From: an uncultured Paracoccaceae bacterium
Lineage (GTDB): Bacteria; Pseudomonadota; Alphaproteobacteria; Rhodobacterales; Rhodobacteraceae
DNA length: 64,000 bases
NCBI GenBank assembly: GCA_947497985.1
Contig: CANMIX010000007.1
Span: 62,001-126,000, forward strand
Direction: 5' to 3'
Position numbers and translations under genes: made by a program. The notes beneath the pieces are model-generated. The model did no database searches, had not been told where the DNA came from, and saw nothing but the letters and a program-made list of their open reading frames with translations. This document shows positions 44,279 to 53,256 of the stretch, piece by piece (the stretch's first letter is position 1; each line of letters starts with the position of its first letter).

Positions 44279-45799
44279 ATGAACGAGATGACTCAGGTCG
44301 CTGGCGAATTCACCTCGCCCTTCAAAGAGCGCTATGACAACTACATCGGCGGTAAATTTGTCCCCCCGGTGTCTGGTCGTTACTTCGACAATATCACCCC
44401 AATCACCGGCGGTGTTGTGGGCCAGATCGCCCGTTCCGATGAAAAAGACGTCGCCTTGGCGCTGGACGCGGCCCATGCAGCCAAAACCGCCTGGGGCACC
44501 ACGGCTCCGGCAGAACGGGCCAATATCATCCTCAAGATCGCTGATCGCATCGAAGAGAACCTGGATGTGCTGGCCAAGGCAGAGACTTGGGACAACGGCA
44601 AACCGATCCGCGAGACAAAACTGGCCGATATCCCGCTGGCTGTTGATCACTTCCGCTATTTTGCCGGTGTGCTGCGCGGGCAAGAGGGCACTATGTCCGA
44701 AATCGACGCGGACACCGTCGCCTATCACTTCCACGAGCCTCTGGGTGTGGTGGGGCAGATCATTCCTTGGAACTTCTCCATCCTGATGGCGGCCTGGAAA
44801 CTGGCGCCGGCGCTGGCCGCGGGCAACTGTATTGTCTTGAAACCGGCGGAACAGACACCGGCCGCCATCATGGTGATGATGGAGCTGATCGGTGATTTGC
44901 TGCCTGATGGGGTTCTGAACATCGTCAACGGTTATGGTGCCGAAGTGGGCGCAGCGCTTGCGACCTCGGATCGGATTGCCAAGATTGCGTTTACCGGTTC
45001 AACCCAGACCGGCAAGATCATCATGAAAGCCGCAACTGAAAACCTGATCCCAGTGACACTCGAACTGGGCGGTAAATCCCCCAACATCTTCTTCAAGGAT
45101 GTGATGGATCAGGATGACGCTTTCCTCGACAAAGCAATCGAAGGCTTTGTGCTGTTTGCCTTTAACCAGGGTGAGGTCTGCACCTGCCCAAGCCGGGCAC
45201 TGATTCACGAAGACATCTACGAAGACTTCATCGCCCGCGCCATTGAACGTGTAAAAGCCATCAAACACGGCGATCCACGTTTGATGGAAACCATGGTCGG
45301 GGCGCAAGCCAGCCAGGAACAACAAGAAAAGATCCTGTCGTATCTGCAGATCGGTGTTGAAGAAGGGGCCGAGGTTCTGACCGGTGGTGCCGCCGCGCGT
45401 TTTGACGGCGACATCCAGAACGGATTTTACATCCAGCCAACCGTCCTGAAAGGCCACAACAAGATGCGGGTCTTCCAAGAGGAAATTTTTGGCCCGGTTG
45501 TGTCAGTCTGTACCTTCAAAACTGACGAAGAAGCGTTGGAGATCGCCAACGACACGCTTTACGGCCTCGGTGCCGGTGTCTGGAGCCGCGATGCCAACCG
45601 CTGCTACCGCTTTGGTCGCGGGGTTGAGGCAGGTCGTGTCTGGGTTAACAACTACCATGCCTATCCCGCTCATGCGGCCTTTGGTGGCTACAAACAATCT
45701 GGTATCGGACGTGAAAACCACAAGATGATGCTGGACCATTATCAGCAGACCAAGAACATGCTGGTCAGCTACAACCCGAACAAGCTGGGCTTTTTCTAA
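44279..45799 (+). CDS. Aldehyde dehydrogenase family protein
   Basis: A 506-residue NAD(P)-dependent aldehyde dehydrogenase of the ExaC/AcoD group. The general-base glutamate lies in [11 protein letters not shown] and the nucleophile Cys in [12 protein letters not shown]; the cofactor loop is FTGSTQTGK. The C-terminus ([25 protein letters not shown], then NMLVSYNP) is typical of this group. The likely role is acetaldehyde or related aldehyde oxidation. GGAGG eight bases before the ATG at 44279 decides the start. It lies downstream of the AcoR-like regulator. Confidence 0.92.
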   Translation: MNEMTQVAGEFTSPFKERYDNYIGGKFVPPVSGRYFDNITPITGGVVGQIARSDEKDVALALDAAHAAKTAWGTTAPAERANIILKIADRIEENLDVLAKAETWDNGKPIRETKLADIPLAVDHFRYFAGVLRGQEGTMSEIDADTVAYHFHEPLGVVGQIIPWNFSILMAAWKLAPALAAGNCIVLKPAEQTPAAIMVMMELIGDLLPDGVLNIVNGYGAEVGAALATSDRIAKIAFTGSTQTGKIIMKAATENLIPVTLELGGKSPNIFFKDVMDQDDAFLDKAIEGFVLFAFNQGEVCTCPSRALIHEDIYEDFIARAIERVKAIKHGDPRLMETMVGAQASQEQQEKILSYLQIGVEEGAEVLTGGAAARFDGDIQNGFYIQPTVLKGHNKMRVFQEEIFGPVVSVCTFKTDEEALEIANDTLYGLGAGVWSRDANRCYRFGRGVEAGRVWVNNYHAYPAHAAFGGYKQSGIGRENHKMMLDHYQQTKNMLVSYNPNKLGFF

Positions 45800-45824
45800 G
45801 GTTCAAAACGGTCTGTGACAAACC

Positions 45825-45857
45825 AGAGCCGGGGCAACGATGCCTCGGCTCTTTTTC
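45825..45857 (+). terminator. Terminator after the aldehyde dehydrogenase gene
   Basis: GAGCCGGGGCA / TGCCTCGGCTC (11 pairs, one G-U, loop ACGA) followed by TTTTTC. Confidence 0.85.
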
Positions 45858-45877
45858 TTCTGAAATACCTGCACGAT

Positions 45878-46309
45878 CTAAAACGGCGGCGGCCGCATGC
45901 GCACAGGGCTTGATTTCACAATCGAAGTGTTCGTGGTTGCCATACGTCCAAAGGTTTCAAGCAGCGGGTCCAACTCGCCAATGTTGCGCAACAGCAGGCG
46001 GGCAACAAAACCATCTTCGCCTGTCACCTTATCACATTGCACGATCCGATCCGTGTCCTCGATCTGCTTTTCCAGAATGTGACGTTTGCCGGGCAGCGGG
46101 CGAAACCGAACCACCGCTTCCAGCGAATAGCCCAATGCCGCAGGTGAGAGTTCAACGGCAAAATTCTGGATGACGCCCGTGTCCTCCAACCGCTTGACCC
46201 TGTCGCGAATGGTCGGCGGTGAAACACCAGCCTCGGCTGCAAGGTCTTTCCAGCTCATACGCGCATCACGCGTCAAAGCGATCAATATCGTTCGATCCAG
46301 ATAATCCAT
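45878..46309 (-). CDS. Lrp/AsnC-family regulator
   Basis: A 143-residue Lrp/AsnC regulator: an N-terminal helix-turn-helix (LDRTILIALTRDARMSWKDLAAEAGVSPPTIRDRVKRLE) and a C-terminal RAM ligand domain with KVTGEDGFVARLLL. It diverges from a LysE exporter gene; Lrp-type regulators commonly control such exporters in response to amino acids. The ATG ending at 46309 (GGAAAG upstream) is preferred over a TTG four codons before. Confidence 0.9.
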   Translation of the reverse strand: MDYLDRTILIALTRDARMSWKDLAAEAGVSPPTIRDRVKRLEDTGVIQNFAVELSPAALGYSLEAVVRFRPLPGKRHILEKQIEDTDRIVQCDKVTGEDGFVARLLLRNIGELDPLLETFGRMATTNTSIVKSSPVRMRPPPF

Positions 46310-46375
46310 AGAGCTTTCCAATAAGAGGGGTTTCAGCCTATTTGCCTCTTAAACAGCAGGTGAGTCCATGAACGA

Positions 46376-46391
46376 CCTTCCTTAAGGAAGG
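46376..46391. promoter_or_regulatory. Palindrome between the Lrp-type and LysE genes
   Basis: CCTTCCTTAAGGAAGG, a perfect 16-base palindrome in the divergent promoter region. Candidate Lrp-type operator. Confidence 0.4.
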
Positions 46392-46451
46392 GTTTTCGCG
46401 CCTAGAGGTCATTATGCTGCCTTCCGTTGGTCACCAATTACAGGAAACAGC

Positions 46452-47063
46452 ATGAATTTTGCGCTTTGGATGTCTTTTGCCACCATATCAGCGGTGAACA
46501 TCGTCACGCCTGGCCCCGCCAATCTCAACACGGCGCGCCGCGCCATACAGCTGGGGGGCAAGCGGGTTGTGCCGACAATCCTTGGAAACGCGCTTGGCCT
46601 TGCGGTGGGCGGGGCGGTCTGCGCCTTTGGCATCGCGTCCTTTGTGATGTCTTCAACGGTACTTTGGACGGTCTTCAATTGGCTGGGGGTCGCTTATCTG
46701 GCTTGGCTTGGACTTCGCTTGATCTTCAAGACCGACGTGTTGTTGCTGGAGGCGGCCAACGATGAGGTCGTGAAACCCCACACCTTGTTTCGGGAGGCCT
46801 TCCTGCTGGCGGTCACAAATCCAAAGGCGCTGTTATTTTATATGGCGCTGTTTCCACAAGTTCTGGAACCAGCGCGCGGCATGGCACTGCAAACAAGTAT
46901 CCTGATCGTCACCTATTGCGGCTTGTCCATCCTCTCGCTCAGCACTTATTCAGCGTTGGCTCACATTCTGCGAAACTGGTTTATGACGCCGGTACGATAC
47001 ACAAGGTTTCGTCAGCTTTCTGGTCTGATCCTTATTGGCTTTGCGATCAAATTGCTGCTGTGA
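46452..47063 (+). CDS. LysE-family amino-acid exporter
   Basis: A 203-residue inner-membrane protein of the LysE/RhtB family with five or six helices. The family motif is seen at the N-terminus (TPGPANLNTARRAIQLGGKR) and in the second half (FLLAVTNPKALLFYMALFPQ). It probably exports an amino acid under control of the divergent Lrp-type regulator. The specific substrate is unknown. Confidence 0.88.
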   Translation: MNFALWMSFATISAVNIVTPGPANLNTARRAIQLGGKRVVPTILGNALGLAVGGAVCAFGIASFVMSSTVLWTVFNWLGVAYLAWLGLRLIFKTDVLLLEAANDEVVKPHTLFREAFLLAVTNPKALLFYMALFPQVLEPARGMALQTSILIVTYCGLSILSLSTYSALAHILRNWFMTPVRYTRFRQLSGLILIGFAIKLLL

Positions 47064-47096
47064 CGACCAACAAACGCTACTGAGACGGCTTTTGTG

Positions 47097-47684
47097 TCAA
47101 TGCAACGCGGGTTCTTCGACGTCAATTGGATGACCACAGCTGTCCATCATTTTCCCGTAGGCTGCTGTGAACCCGCTTAGCGATGCAAGGTAGATACGTT
47201 CGCTCACTTTGATCGGTGACATCAGGCGCATGTCCATCTGGGTTCCCGACTTCATGCTCAGCAGGATATAGGCTGCATCCTGCCAGCGTACCTGGGCTTC
47301 GGCCTGAATGATTCCGTCTTCGTCGTAATAGGCATCCACCAAGGCGTAGTAGTCGAGCTCTTGGTCAATAATCAGCGTGATTGCCTGACCGTTTTGCATC
47401 TGGGTGTTGTGGCCGCGTGGGGCACTTTCGTGCAGTGTGACACGTGGATAATCATCCGGCGGGCCCGCGTCGCCGTTTGAGGTTTCAAGCCGCAGGGTTG
47501 GATCGCCGTCACCACCGGTCCATGCCGCACATGTTGTGCGCCAGTCTTCGCCGGTGTCAAAGGCATCGACATGGACGGTCCAGTCGCCATAGGTCCAAAA
47601 CCACTCCTCAGCCTGTGCCGCCCCCATAGACAGGGCAGGGGCCAACAGGCCGAGGGTCAGCAGTCGAAAAATGTTCAATGCCAT
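47097..47684 (-). CDS. Exported protein of unknown function
   Basis: A 195-residue protein with a signal peptide (about residues 1-25, ending GAAQA). The mature part begins WFWTYGDWTVHVDAFDTGEDW and contains paired Cys residues (one in TTCAAWTGG, one near the end in DSCGHP) that could form a disulfide. It has some resemblance to invasion-associated-locus-B-like periplasmic proteins in its WTYGDW start, but I do not assign it. The ATG ending at 47684 is chosen over a TTG four codons upstream. Periplasmic location is likely. Confidence 0.65.
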   Translation of the reverse strand: MALNIFRLLTLGLLAPALSMGAAQAEEWFWTYGDWTVHVDAFDTGEDWRTTCAAWTGGDGDPTLRLETSNGDAGPPDDYPRVTLHESAPRGHNTQMQNGQAITLIIDQELDYYALVDAYYDEDGIIQAEAQVRWQDAAYILLSMKSGTQMDMRLMSPIKVSERIYLASLSGFTAAYGKMMDSCGHPIDVEEPALH

Positions 47685-47747
47685 CGTGTGTTCCAATCCT
47701 CAACGACGTGGTCAGAATTGGCTTATCAGCAGGGCATGAACAAGAGG

Positions 47748-48488
47748 TTATGCAGCCGGTGTCCAGCGCACAACGGCGTCCTCGGCCTGCATATCGCCTT
47801 TGGCGCGATCGTACCGCAGGTATGCGATTGCCTTGCCATCTGCCTGAGTGAACAAGGTGCCGACGGGTTTCCCGTTGGCGACAATGTCGCTTCCTACAGG
47901 CGCGGTGCCGTCGATCTCCACGACCTGCAATCCCTTTTTTAGAGTTGTTTTATGTTTCATCCGGGCGGTGACTTCTTGGCCGACATAACATCCCTTGCGG
48001 AAATCTACCCCGGCCAAGGTCTCAAACCCGGCTTCCAGAATATAGCTGTCACCGGTCAGTTCGATGCCAGTTTCAGGGATGCAATGGGCGACGCGGATCG
48101 CGTCCCAGTTGCTGCCATCATCGCCGCCGTCTGCCCCGTACAACCGCCAGCCAAGGGCTTCGTTTCGGGGGTCCTGCAAAGCGCCAGCAGGTGCAGCACC
48201 TGTGCCGCGTTTGACCTGCAAATCGGTTTCTTCCAGCGTTACGTCGGCCCGCAATCGGTACATGTTCAACCGCTGCGCCAGGGCCGCGGCCTGTCCGCCC
48301 TCTGCATCCAGCAAAACATCATCGCCATCCGCCAGCAGAAAAAAATCTGCCAAATATTTGCCTTGCGGGGTCAGCAATGCGGCGTAAACCAAACCTTGAT
48401 CAATTTGATCAACATTATTGGTCACCAGGTTCTGCAAAAAGGGGCGCGTATCAGCGCCGCTGAGACGGAAAATTATGCGGGCGGTCAA
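47748..48488 (-). CDS. ygfZ: Folate-binding YgfZ-family protein
   Basis: A 246-residue protein of the GcvT-like YgfZ family, which uses folate to support maturation of certain iron-sulfur enzymes. The diagnostic KGCYVGQEVTARMKH motif is present. The frame has no internal ATG at the expected N-terminus: the natural start, RIIFRLSGADTRPFLQNLVTN, is preceded by a TTG (codon ending at 48488) with AGAGG six bases upstream. The longer open frame to 48641 looks non-coding. A TTG start is therefore my best call. Confidence 0.85.
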   Translation of the reverse strand: MTARIIFRLSGADTRPFLQNLVTNNVDQIDQGLVYAALLTPQGKYLADFFLLADGDDVLLDAEGGQAAALAQRLNMYRLRADVTLEETDLQVKRGTGAAPAGALQDPRNEALGWRLYGADGGDDGSNWDAIRVAHCIPETGIELTGDSYILEAGFETLAGVDFRKGCYVGQEVTARMKHKTTLKKGLQVVEIDGTAPVGSDIVANGKPVGTLFTQADGKAIAYLRYDRAKGDMQAEDAVVRWTPAA

Positions 48489-48590
48489 GATGGGCCTCTT
48501 GTCATGATGGCTGGGGCCTTGCGGCAGGGGCGTGCTTTTCTCTCTGGCTGTGATATAGGAATGCTGCGATAAATAAACAGGATTAAACCG

Positions 48591-49271
48591 ATGACAGCCC
48601 CAATCAGTGTTGTGATCCCCACGCTTAACGCCGCGCCGCATATGCAGGCGAGCATCGAGATGCTGATGGAAGGGTTGGCCGCTGGGCTGATCCGCGAACT
48701 GATTGTGACGGATGGTGGATCAACCGATCAAACCCTGCTGATTGCAGAAGAAGCCGGAGCGGAGATCATCACGGGCCCGGCGTCGCGTGGTGGTCAATTG
48801 CGCCGAGGGTGCACGGCAGCCAAAGGGGATTGGTTGCTGATCTTACATGCTGACACCGTTTTGGAAGACGGCTGGAGCAATGTTGTGGGCGAACATATCA
48901 GAGAGTTCTCTCAACGCCCGGCGCATTTCAAGCTGGCTTTCTCCACCCGCGGGCTGCGCCCTGCTGCCGTTGCGGGATGGGCGAACTTACGTTCGGCAGT
49001 TTTGGGATTGCCTTATGGTGATCAGGGGCTGCTCGTGCCTCAAGCGCTTTATTCGGCCAAAGGGGGCTATCCGGATCAGCCCTTGATGGAGGATGTGGAA
49101 ATTGCCCGCCGTCTGCCTGATATGCGCACGCTTCCGGCCTATGCGCTGACCAGCGCTGCACGATACCAGCGTGACGGCTGGCTGCGTCGCGGAGGCCGTA
49201 ACCTCTGGACGTTGATGCGCTATGCGATGGGTGCTGATCCCGAAAAGCTTGCAGCGTCTTACCGGCGCTGA
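48591..49271 (+). CDS. Family 2 glycosyltransferase (TIGR04283-like)
   Basis: A 226-residue GT-A-fold glycosyltransferase. The nucleotide-sugar region reads SVVIPTLNAA, IVTDGGSTDQT, and the DxD-like motif is LHADTVLEDGW. The C-terminal helix region has PLMEDVEIARRLP. It is of the TIGR04283 type, sometimes linked to carotenoid or membrane-lipid glycosylation, but no substrate evidence is visible. It diverges from ygfZ. Confidence 0.85.
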   Translation: MTAPISVVIPTLNAAPHMQASIEMLMEGLAAGLIRELIVTDGGSTDQTLLIAEEAGAEIITGPASRGGQLRRGCTAAKGDWLLILHADTVLEDGWSNVVGEHIREFSQRPAHFKLAFSTRGLRPAAVAGWANLRSAVLGLPYGDQGLLVPQALYSAKGGYPDQPLMEDVEIARRLPDMRTLPAYALTSAARYQRDGWLRRGGRNLWTLMRYAMGADPEKLAASYRR

Positions 49272-49272
49272 C

Positions 49273-49300
49273 GAGGTCGGCCCCAATAGGGGCCGACCTC
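49273..49300. terminator. Bidirectional hairpin
   Basis: GAGGTCGGCCCC / GGGGCCGACCTC, 12 perfect pairs with loop AATA, between the convergent glycosyltransferase and ABC exporter genes. No T tract. Confidence 0.55.
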
Positions 49301-49308
49301 AGAGTGAT

Positions 49309-51165
49309 TTACTGGATGAACTTGCGCGCGAGACGACGCAGCCAGCCTGTCTCAGGTGCGTTTGATGCAGTGTCCTGAGGCAGTTGCGCCGCAACGCCTT
49401 TCGGATCCACCAATGTCTTGCCGTCTTTGAACTGCAACCGGTACAGATCCGCATAGATCCCGCCACGCTCCAGCAGCTCTTCATGCGTGCCCTGATCGGC
49501 GATCTCACCGCGATCCATGACGATGATCTTGTCTGCAGCACGAATGGTGGACAGGCGGTGTGCAATCACGATGGTGGTCCGCCCGCCAGACAGCTTGTCC
49601 AAAGCGGCCTGAACAACTTTTTCCGATTGGGCATCCAATGCTGATGTTGCCTCGTCCAGCAACAAAACCGGCGTATTGCGCAACAGGGCACGAGCAATAA
49701 CCACCCGTTGACGTTGCCCGCCTGAAAGCGCGGAACCACGTGGGCCCACCAAAGTGTCAAGCCCGTTAGACAGTTTCGGCAGGAAGTCCGAGACATGTGC
49801 CGCGTCCAACACTTCTTTCAACTGCTCGTCACGCACATCGGTTCGTCCCAAAAGAATGTTTTCGCGTAGGGTTTCGTCGAACAGAACGGCCTCTTGGGTG
49901 ACCACAGAAAAGAGGTTGCGCAGATCTTCCAGCGTCATTTCATTGACTGGAACGCTGCCCACCGTGGCTTGACCGGCTTGGGGATCAACCAGACGCGTAA
50001 GCAAATTGAATATGGTGGATTTACCGGCTCCGGACGCCCCAACCAGGGCTGTTGTTTTGCCAGCTTCGGCGACCAGAGAGAGATTTTTCAAGATAGACGC
50101 ATCGCTGTAGTTCAATACCACATCATCCAAGGCAACATCGGGCAGTTCTTTTGGTGCCGGTTTAGGATGCGGCGGTGACCGCAGCGCAATTGGTGCATCC
50201 ATCAGCTCTTTTATCCGTTCCAATGCCGCGGCAGCACTTTGCCAAATTCCGCTCACGGCGGCCAAACGTCTCATCGGATCAAACGTCAGGCCGATGGCGG
50301 TGAAAAAGCTCATAAATTCGCCGACTGACTTTTCTCCGCCGATGATCTGGTTGCCGCCGTAAAGTACCACGCCCATGACACCCAAACCGGCCATAAAATC
50401 GATCATGCCTGTGATGGAGGAGGTGCCAAGCTGTGCTTTGATCTGCTGGCGCACATAGTCATCGGTGTATCCGGCGAAACGATCTTGTTGGTATTCTTCC
50501 AGGCCGTTGAGTTTGATCGAGACGATGCCATGGAAAATTTCATCCAGTCGGGTCGCGAGGGACGCCCCAAGATCCCGCGCGCGTGATGCTTTTTTGCGGA
50601 CATATCGTTGGGCAATTGAGATCGGGACCAACAGGAATGGCAGCCCGACCAGCATGATCAGCGTCCAGCGCCAATCCACCATTAAGGCGACATACATCGT
50701 GGCCACCAATTGCGTCACATCCCGTCCGGCTCCGGTGATAACTGACCGCCAGACCTGATTGATTGAACCGACATCCGATTGCACGCGCTGGATCAACGCA
50801 CCCGGAGGATTGACCTGGTGGAATGAGGAGTCCTGCCGGATCAACCGCGCCAACATATCTTGACGCAGATGCGCGGCCGATGTCTGAGAGATTTTCGACA
50901 GGATCACCTTTTGACAGACGCTGGTGAAGCCGCGCAGGGTGAAAATCACAAAAAACGAAATGCTCACCCAAAACAGCGCATCCGCATTGCCCGCCACAAA
51001 AACATGGTCGAACATTGGCTGCATCATATAGGCGAGCCCACCGACAGTGGAGCCTTCGATGAGCATAAATATAAAAGCAATCCCCAACCAGCCCATGTGA
51101 TGACGTAAGTAGCCACGCCATAGCCAACCCATCAGTTCGCGTGTAGATTTAGGGGGGGTACTCAT
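49309..51165 (-). CDS. ABC exporter, MsbA-like fused permease/ATPase
   Basis: A 618-residue half-transporter. The N-terminal membrane domain (six helices, about residues 25-320) is followed by an ATPase domain with Walker A VGASGAGKSTIF, signature LSGGQRQRVVIARALL and Walker B VLLLDEATSALD, then the switch HRLST. The layout matches lipid-A or multidrug exporters of the MsbA type. The frame is open 21 codons upstream; the ATG ending at 51165 gives the usual N-terminus. Confidence 0.9.
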   Translation of the reverse strand: MSTPPKSTRELMGWLWRGYLRHHMGWLGIAFIFMLIEGSTVGGLAYMMQPMFDHVFVAGNADALFWVSISFFVIFTLRGFTSVCQKVILSKISQTSAAHLRQDMLARLIRQDSSFHQVNPPGALIQRVQSDVGSINQVWRSVITGAGRDVTQLVATMYVALMVDWRWTLIMLVGLPFLLVPISIAQRYVRKKASRARDLGASLATRLDEIFHGIVSIKLNGLEEYQQDRFAGYTDDYVRQQIKAQLGTSSITGMIDFMAGLGVMGVVLYGGNQIIGGEKSVGEFMSFFTAIGLTFDPMRRLAAVSGIWQSAAAALERIKELMDAPIALRSPPHPKPAPKELPDVALDDVVLNYSDASILKNLSLVAEAGKTTALVGASGAGKSTIFNLLTRLVDPQAGQATVGSVPVNEMTLEDLRNLFSVVTQEAVLFDETLRENILLGRTDVRDEQLKEVLDAAHVSDFLPKLSNGLDTLVGPRGSALSGGQRQRVVIARALLRNTPVLLLDEATSALDAQSEKVVQAALDKLSGGRTTIVIAHRLSTIRAADKIIVMDRGEIADQGTHEELLERGGIYADLYRLQFKDGKTLVDPKGVAAQLPQDTASNAPETGWLRRLARKFIQ

Positions 51166-51350
51166 ATTAAGGCGCGGCCTTCTTCTATTGTCTGCGTGCT
51201 CAACAGAGAAGCACAAGAGTTGAGCCATTTAAGCAGGTCGCGGACCATGTGCAACCTTTGCCCTACTATCGCCAGCCAGAGTGTTGCGCCGTAATTTCGG
51301 GCAAGACGGCAGCTGCGCGCAAGACTTCGCGACGTCACCAAAATTCACGA

Positions 51351-51413
51351 TTGACGCCAAGGGCGGCCCGGCTACGGTCGATCCACCACGTGCGGCACGA
51401 AGGTCCTCGTGCC
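51351..51413 (+). promoter_or_regulatory. Possible promoter and leader hairpin of the aminotransferase gene
   Basis: TTGACG (51351-51356), 16 bases, TACGGT (51373-51378), then a perfect hairpin GGCACGA-AGGTCC-TCGTGCC (51394-51413) shortly before the ATG at 51436. Confidence 0.35.
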
Positions 51414-51435
51414 CTTTGATTCAGGTTTTAGATTC

Positions 51436-52647
51436 ATGACAGACATCCTCTCTTTGGCGACAGGTGTGCCCTATCTGGCCATTCCCGGTCCTTCCGTTGT
51501 GCCCGACCAAGTGCTGCGCGCGATGCATCACCATTCGTCCAATATCTACGAAGGCCCGTTAGTGGATATGGTGCCAACGCTGGTGCAAGACCTCAAACGT
51601 GTCGCACGGACCAATCAAAACGCGGCGATTTACATCTGCAACGGCCATGGTCTTTGGGAGGCCTCGCTGGAAAATGTTACGTCTGTCGGCGACCGGGTGC
51701 TGGTGGCCTGCAACGGTCGGTTTGCGGTTGGTTGGGCTGAGACGGCGCGAAAGCTTGGGCTTGTGGTCGAAGAGGTGGACAGCGGCATGGCAACGCCGTG
51801 GAACATGGACAGGCTGCGCGCCGCTTTGGTTGCGGATAAAGCGCATGAGATCAAAGCTTTGATGGCGGTTCATGTGGATACGTCCGGATCGATCCGTAAT
51901 GATGTGCCGTCCTTGCGCGCGCTGTTGGATGACGTCGGCCACCCGGCGCTTTTGATGATGGATTGCATTGCTTCTATGGGGTGCGAAACCTTTGAAATGG
52001 ATGCATGGGGCGTGGATGTTGCCATCACTGCCAGCCAAAAGGGTTTGATGATGCCACCAGGCCTGGGCTTTGTGTTTTTCAGTGAAAAAGCCGCCGAGCG
52101 CCGCCGAGCCCAGGAACGCGTGAGCCCGTACTGGGACTGGAGCGCGCGCAGCAATCCAGATGTGTTTTATCAGTATTTCTGTGGCACTGCACCCGTTCAA
52201 CAGCTTTATGGCTTACGGGCCGCCTTGGATATGATCCATGACGAAGGGATTGAACGCGTCTGGAAACGTCACGCAGTCTTGGCTCGTTCTATCTGGGCCG
52301 CTGTTGACGCATGGGGGCAGGGTGGTCCGATGAGATTGGACGTGGTTGATCCGGCACAACGTTCTCATGCTGTAACCTCTTTGCGGTTGGATGCGCCGGA
52401 TGGCACGCGGTTGCGTAAATGGTGTGAGGCGAATTTGGGTCTGACACTGGGTATCGGTTTGCGCGCCACCCCATGGGGAGATCCAGAATGGGATGCGCAT
52501 TTCCGGTTTGGTCATATGGGATATGTCAATGGGCATATGATCTTGGGGCTGCTCGGGGGCGTAGAGACCGGTTTGACAGCCTGTGACATCGCCCATGGAC
52601 CCGGCGCGATCGAAGCGGCCGCGCAAGTTCTGGCCCAAACCCAATAG
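51436..52647 (+). CDS. Serine/alanine-glyoxylate aminotransferase-like PLP enzyme
   Basis: A 403-residue fold-type I class V aminotransferase, most like serine- or alanine-glyoxylate transaminases. It begins with the family's PGPSVVP loop, has ICNGHGLWEASLENV, the cofactor aspartate in MMDCIASMG, and the Schiff-base lysine in TASQKGLMMPPGLGF. It may act in glyoxylate or one-carbon metabolism; substrates are not proven. The first ATG of the frame at 51409 is less likely than 51436. No strong ribosome binding site is visible. Confidence 0.8.
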   Translation: MTDILSLATGVPYLAIPGPSVVPDQVLRAMHHHSSNIYEGPLVDMVPTLVQDLKRVARTNQNAAIYICNGHGLWEASLENVTSVGDRVLVACNGRFAVGWAETARKLGLVVEEVDSGMATPWNMDRLRAALVADKAHEIKALMAVHVDTSGSIRNDVPSLRALLDDVGHPALLMMDCIASMGCETFEMDAWGVDVAITASQKGLMMPPGLGFVFFSEKAAERRRAQERVSPYWDWSARSNPDVFYQYFCGTAPVQQLYGLRAALDMIHDEGIERVWKRHAVLARSIWAAVDAWGQGGPMRLDVVDPAQRSHAVTSLRLDAPDGTRLRKWCEANLGLTLGIGLRATPWGDPEWDAHFRFGHMGYVNGHMILGLLGGVETGLTACDIAHGPGAIEAAAQVLAQTQ

Positions 52648-52672
52648 GCTGAGGTTGGCGCGGCGAAACGCT

Positions 52673-52752
52673 CCCGCCCCCGTGGGCGGGCTGGCAGGCC
52701 AGCCCTGTCCCAAACGGCGTTGGGCCGTGCGCCCCTTTTAGAAAGGGGCGCA
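52673..52752. repeat. Four-hairpin intergenic element
   Basis: Four consecutive stems: CCCGCCC/GGGCGGG (52673-52690), GGGCTGG/CCAGCCC (52688-52705, sharing three bases with the first), CCCAA/TTGGG (52709-52724), and TGCGCCCCTTT/AAAGGGGCGCA (52728-52752, loop TAG). It lies after the aminotransferase stop. The structure resembles the other intergenic repeats but is a different sequence. The last stem could act as a terminator. Confidence 0.5.
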
Positions 52753-52941
52753 GCCGCCATATTGCGACGCGCTGCGTGCCTATCACGGCACGATATGGTG
52801 CAGCGTTTCATTTCATTGCCGTAAGCAATATCTGGTCTGGTGCACAATTTAGCATTCGGTCTTTGGCAACAGGCCAGCCAGGAAGATAAAGCCCCAGACT
52901 TAGTAGACGGAATTTTGTGTCTCAGGTCTGGGCAATCCTGC

Positions 52942-53142
52942 CTAGAATTGTTCTTCGGAAATGACCTGACCATCGAGAAACACGCCCAAACGTGTGATCA
53001 GATGATTCAGCAGTAATGCAATGATCAACACAGGGCCCATGCCAAACAGGGCCCACATGATCATGAATAGCCAAACAAGGCTGACGCCCAAAAATATATA
53101 AAGGGCGGATTGGTAGTCGGGTTGGTCTTCGCGTCTATGCAT
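52942..53142 (-). CDS. Small membrane protein
   Basis: A 66-residue protein with a soluble N-terminus and two hydrophobic stretches (about residues 13-30 and 34-51), then GVFLDGQVISEEQF. GGAGG lies seven bases before the ATG at residue 1 here (ending at 53142) and overlaps an upstream in-frame ATG at 53157, so 53142 is the better start. Not recognised. It is not in an obvious operon. Confidence 0.6.
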   Translation of the reverse strand: MHRREDQPDYQSALYIFLGVSLVWLFMIMWALFGMGPVLIIALLLNHLITRLGVFLDGQVISEEQF

Positions 53143-53256
53143 TGAACAAGCCTCCATACGATCCCGTTACAATAGGGCTTATCTCCTAAATAATAGTGAA
53201 AATGCCCCCCTAACATGAGTTAGGGCGTGGCGGCTTCAGATCCAGTGAAAGCGGAG

